Positions 63,441 through 64,000 of a DNA stretch of 64,000 bases are shown here, one piece after another (the stretch's first letter is position 1; every line of letters starts with the position of its first letter). The notes beneath the pieces were generated by a model. It did not search any database and had not been told where the DNA came from. It saw only the letters and a program-made list of their open reading frames with translations. The position numbers and the translations under genes were made by a program. The stretch is from Shewanella gaetbuli (lineage in GTDB: Bacteria > Pseudomonadota > Gammaproteobacteria > Enterobacterales > Shewanellaceae), in the NCBI RefSeq assembly GCF_023284065.1, contig NZ_JAKIKP010000007.1, forward strand, positions 124,001 through 188,000, read 5' to 3'.

Positions 63441-64000
63441 CGCTTTAAATTTAAATATTCTTTAGTGGCTAAATACAAAAACATCCAAGAACTTACTAAA
63501 TATCTCTTTGCGAGTCGCTTTGGTTCACTGATAAGTCTATAGAACCATTCTAAACCGACTTCCTGCATCCATTTAGGGGCCCTTTTTACTGTACCAGCAA
63601 AAAAATCTATTCCTGCTCCGAACCCAAATCCTTTTACTCCTTCTAGAGATTTGTTATTTCTATCCATCCAAATTTCAGATTTTGGAGCCCCCACCCCCAT
63701 GAACAAATGAGTAGCGTTAACTAGATGAATCTGTTTTATCATCATAGATGTATACTGTTCATCTTTTTCAAAACCAATTGGAGGAACAATTACCCTTCTT
63801 TCAGAGTTGTCAAAACCTCTAGAAGTTAGCCAGTTAACCAAATAAGCTTGTGTTTCAACCGTAGATACGACAAAAAAAGGACTATGCGTTTTATTAGAAA
63901 GCTTTTCCATTATTTTTGGGAATAAATCTGCTCCCGTAATTCTACCTTTTACATCATGACCAACAAATTTCAGAAACTTAACAACAGGAAAACCATCTGC
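63437..64000 (-). CDS. WecG/TagA/CpsF-family glycosyltransferase (cut by window edge)
   Basis: The open frame runs off the window at 64,000; an internal ATG at 63,910 is not the start, because the conserved motif ADGFPVVKFL and then RITGADLFPKI lie upstream of it. The visible 187 residues include FFVVSTVETQ, LFMGVGAPKSEIW, GVGAGIDFFAGT-like FGAGIDFFAGTVKRAPKWM and GLEWFYRLISEPKRL, the family's C-terminal signature. GT26 enzymes add N-acetylmannosaminuronate or a related sugar to a lipid-linked acceptor. Confidence 0.92.
   Translation of the reverse strand, partial: ADGFPVVKFLKFVGHDVKGRITGADLFPKIMEKLSNKTHSPFFVVSTVETQAYLVNWLTSRGFDNSERRVIVPPIGFEKDEQYTSMMIKQIHLVNATHLFMGVGAPKSEIWMDRNNKSLEGVKGFGFGAGIDFFAGTVKRAPKWMQEVGLEWFYRLISEPKRLAKRYLVSSWMFLYLATKEYLNLKR

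Noticed and set aside
1..64000. CRISPR array to go with the CARF-like protein
   Set aside because: No regularly spaced short repeats and no cas genes are seen in the window.

Overview
The window looks like chromosome from a marine gammaproteobacterium of the Alteromonadales type, such as Shewanella or a close relative. This is an inference from three things: moderate to low G+C, the style of the Wzx/Wzy exopolysaccharide locus, and IS and integron-like debris typical of that group. No marker gene fixes the genus.

Layout. (1) 1-13,830 is an accessory segment. It holds a dead IS3-family copy, a secreted ankyrin/LprI-type protein, a Zorya-like anti-phage module (zorA, zorB, a zorC-like gene and a small leading gene, with no zorD), a coiled-coil protein, a DUF1643-like protein, a PcfJ-like protein with an unknown partner, and a small orphan. 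An IS end marks its right limit. (2) 13,814-37,729 is a dense defence island read entirely on the minus strand. In transcription order it holds a TTG-started Xre-type repressor, a sigma-54 activator with a CARF-like sensor, hsdR, druH and druE (Druantia type III), hsdM, hsdS, a decayed small gene, a DUF6161-type membrane protein, mcrB, mcrC and an IS-truncated last gene. A GG-N10-GC sigma-54 promoter (TGGCAC-N5-TTGC) lies between the activator and hsdR. (3) 37,767-40,514 is a plus-strand mobility module: operators, excisionase-like gene, tyrosine integrase, HD-domain protein and a small orphan. (4) 40,515-43,317 is a graveyard of mobile DNA: an IS66 transposase fragment, a probable stray integron cassette encoding a secreted LprI-like protein, one intact IS3-family element, and TGGCAC motifs that may be integrase arm sites. 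(5) Two tandem tRNA-Val(GAC) genes lie at 43,318-43,499. (6) 43,714-64,000 is a minus-strand exopolysaccharide operon running from a WecG/TagA-type transferase cut by the window edge to galU.

How the parts may work together. The main inference concerns the defence island. A ligand-sensing sigma-54 activator would switch on hsdR and the coupled Druantia genes, while hsdM and hsdS lie behind a 135-bp gap with a strong hairpin and may be expressed separately. Restriction would then be conditional and modification constitutive. The Xre-type gene shares a short intergenic region with the xis-int pair. That region carries two GTTCC-N5-GGAAC palindromes placed on a good sigma-70 promoter, so mobility, and perhaps the activator, may be under one repressor. 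In the polysaccharide locus, GalU, ManB and ManC make UDP-glucose and GDP-mannose, a WbaP-type enzyme starts the repeat unit on undecaprenyl phosphate, several glycosyltransferases extend it, Wzx and Wzy flip and polymerise it, and Wzc, CpsB, a short Wza and a beta-barrel protein control and export it.

All functions are assigned by reading motifs and gene order. No database search was run.
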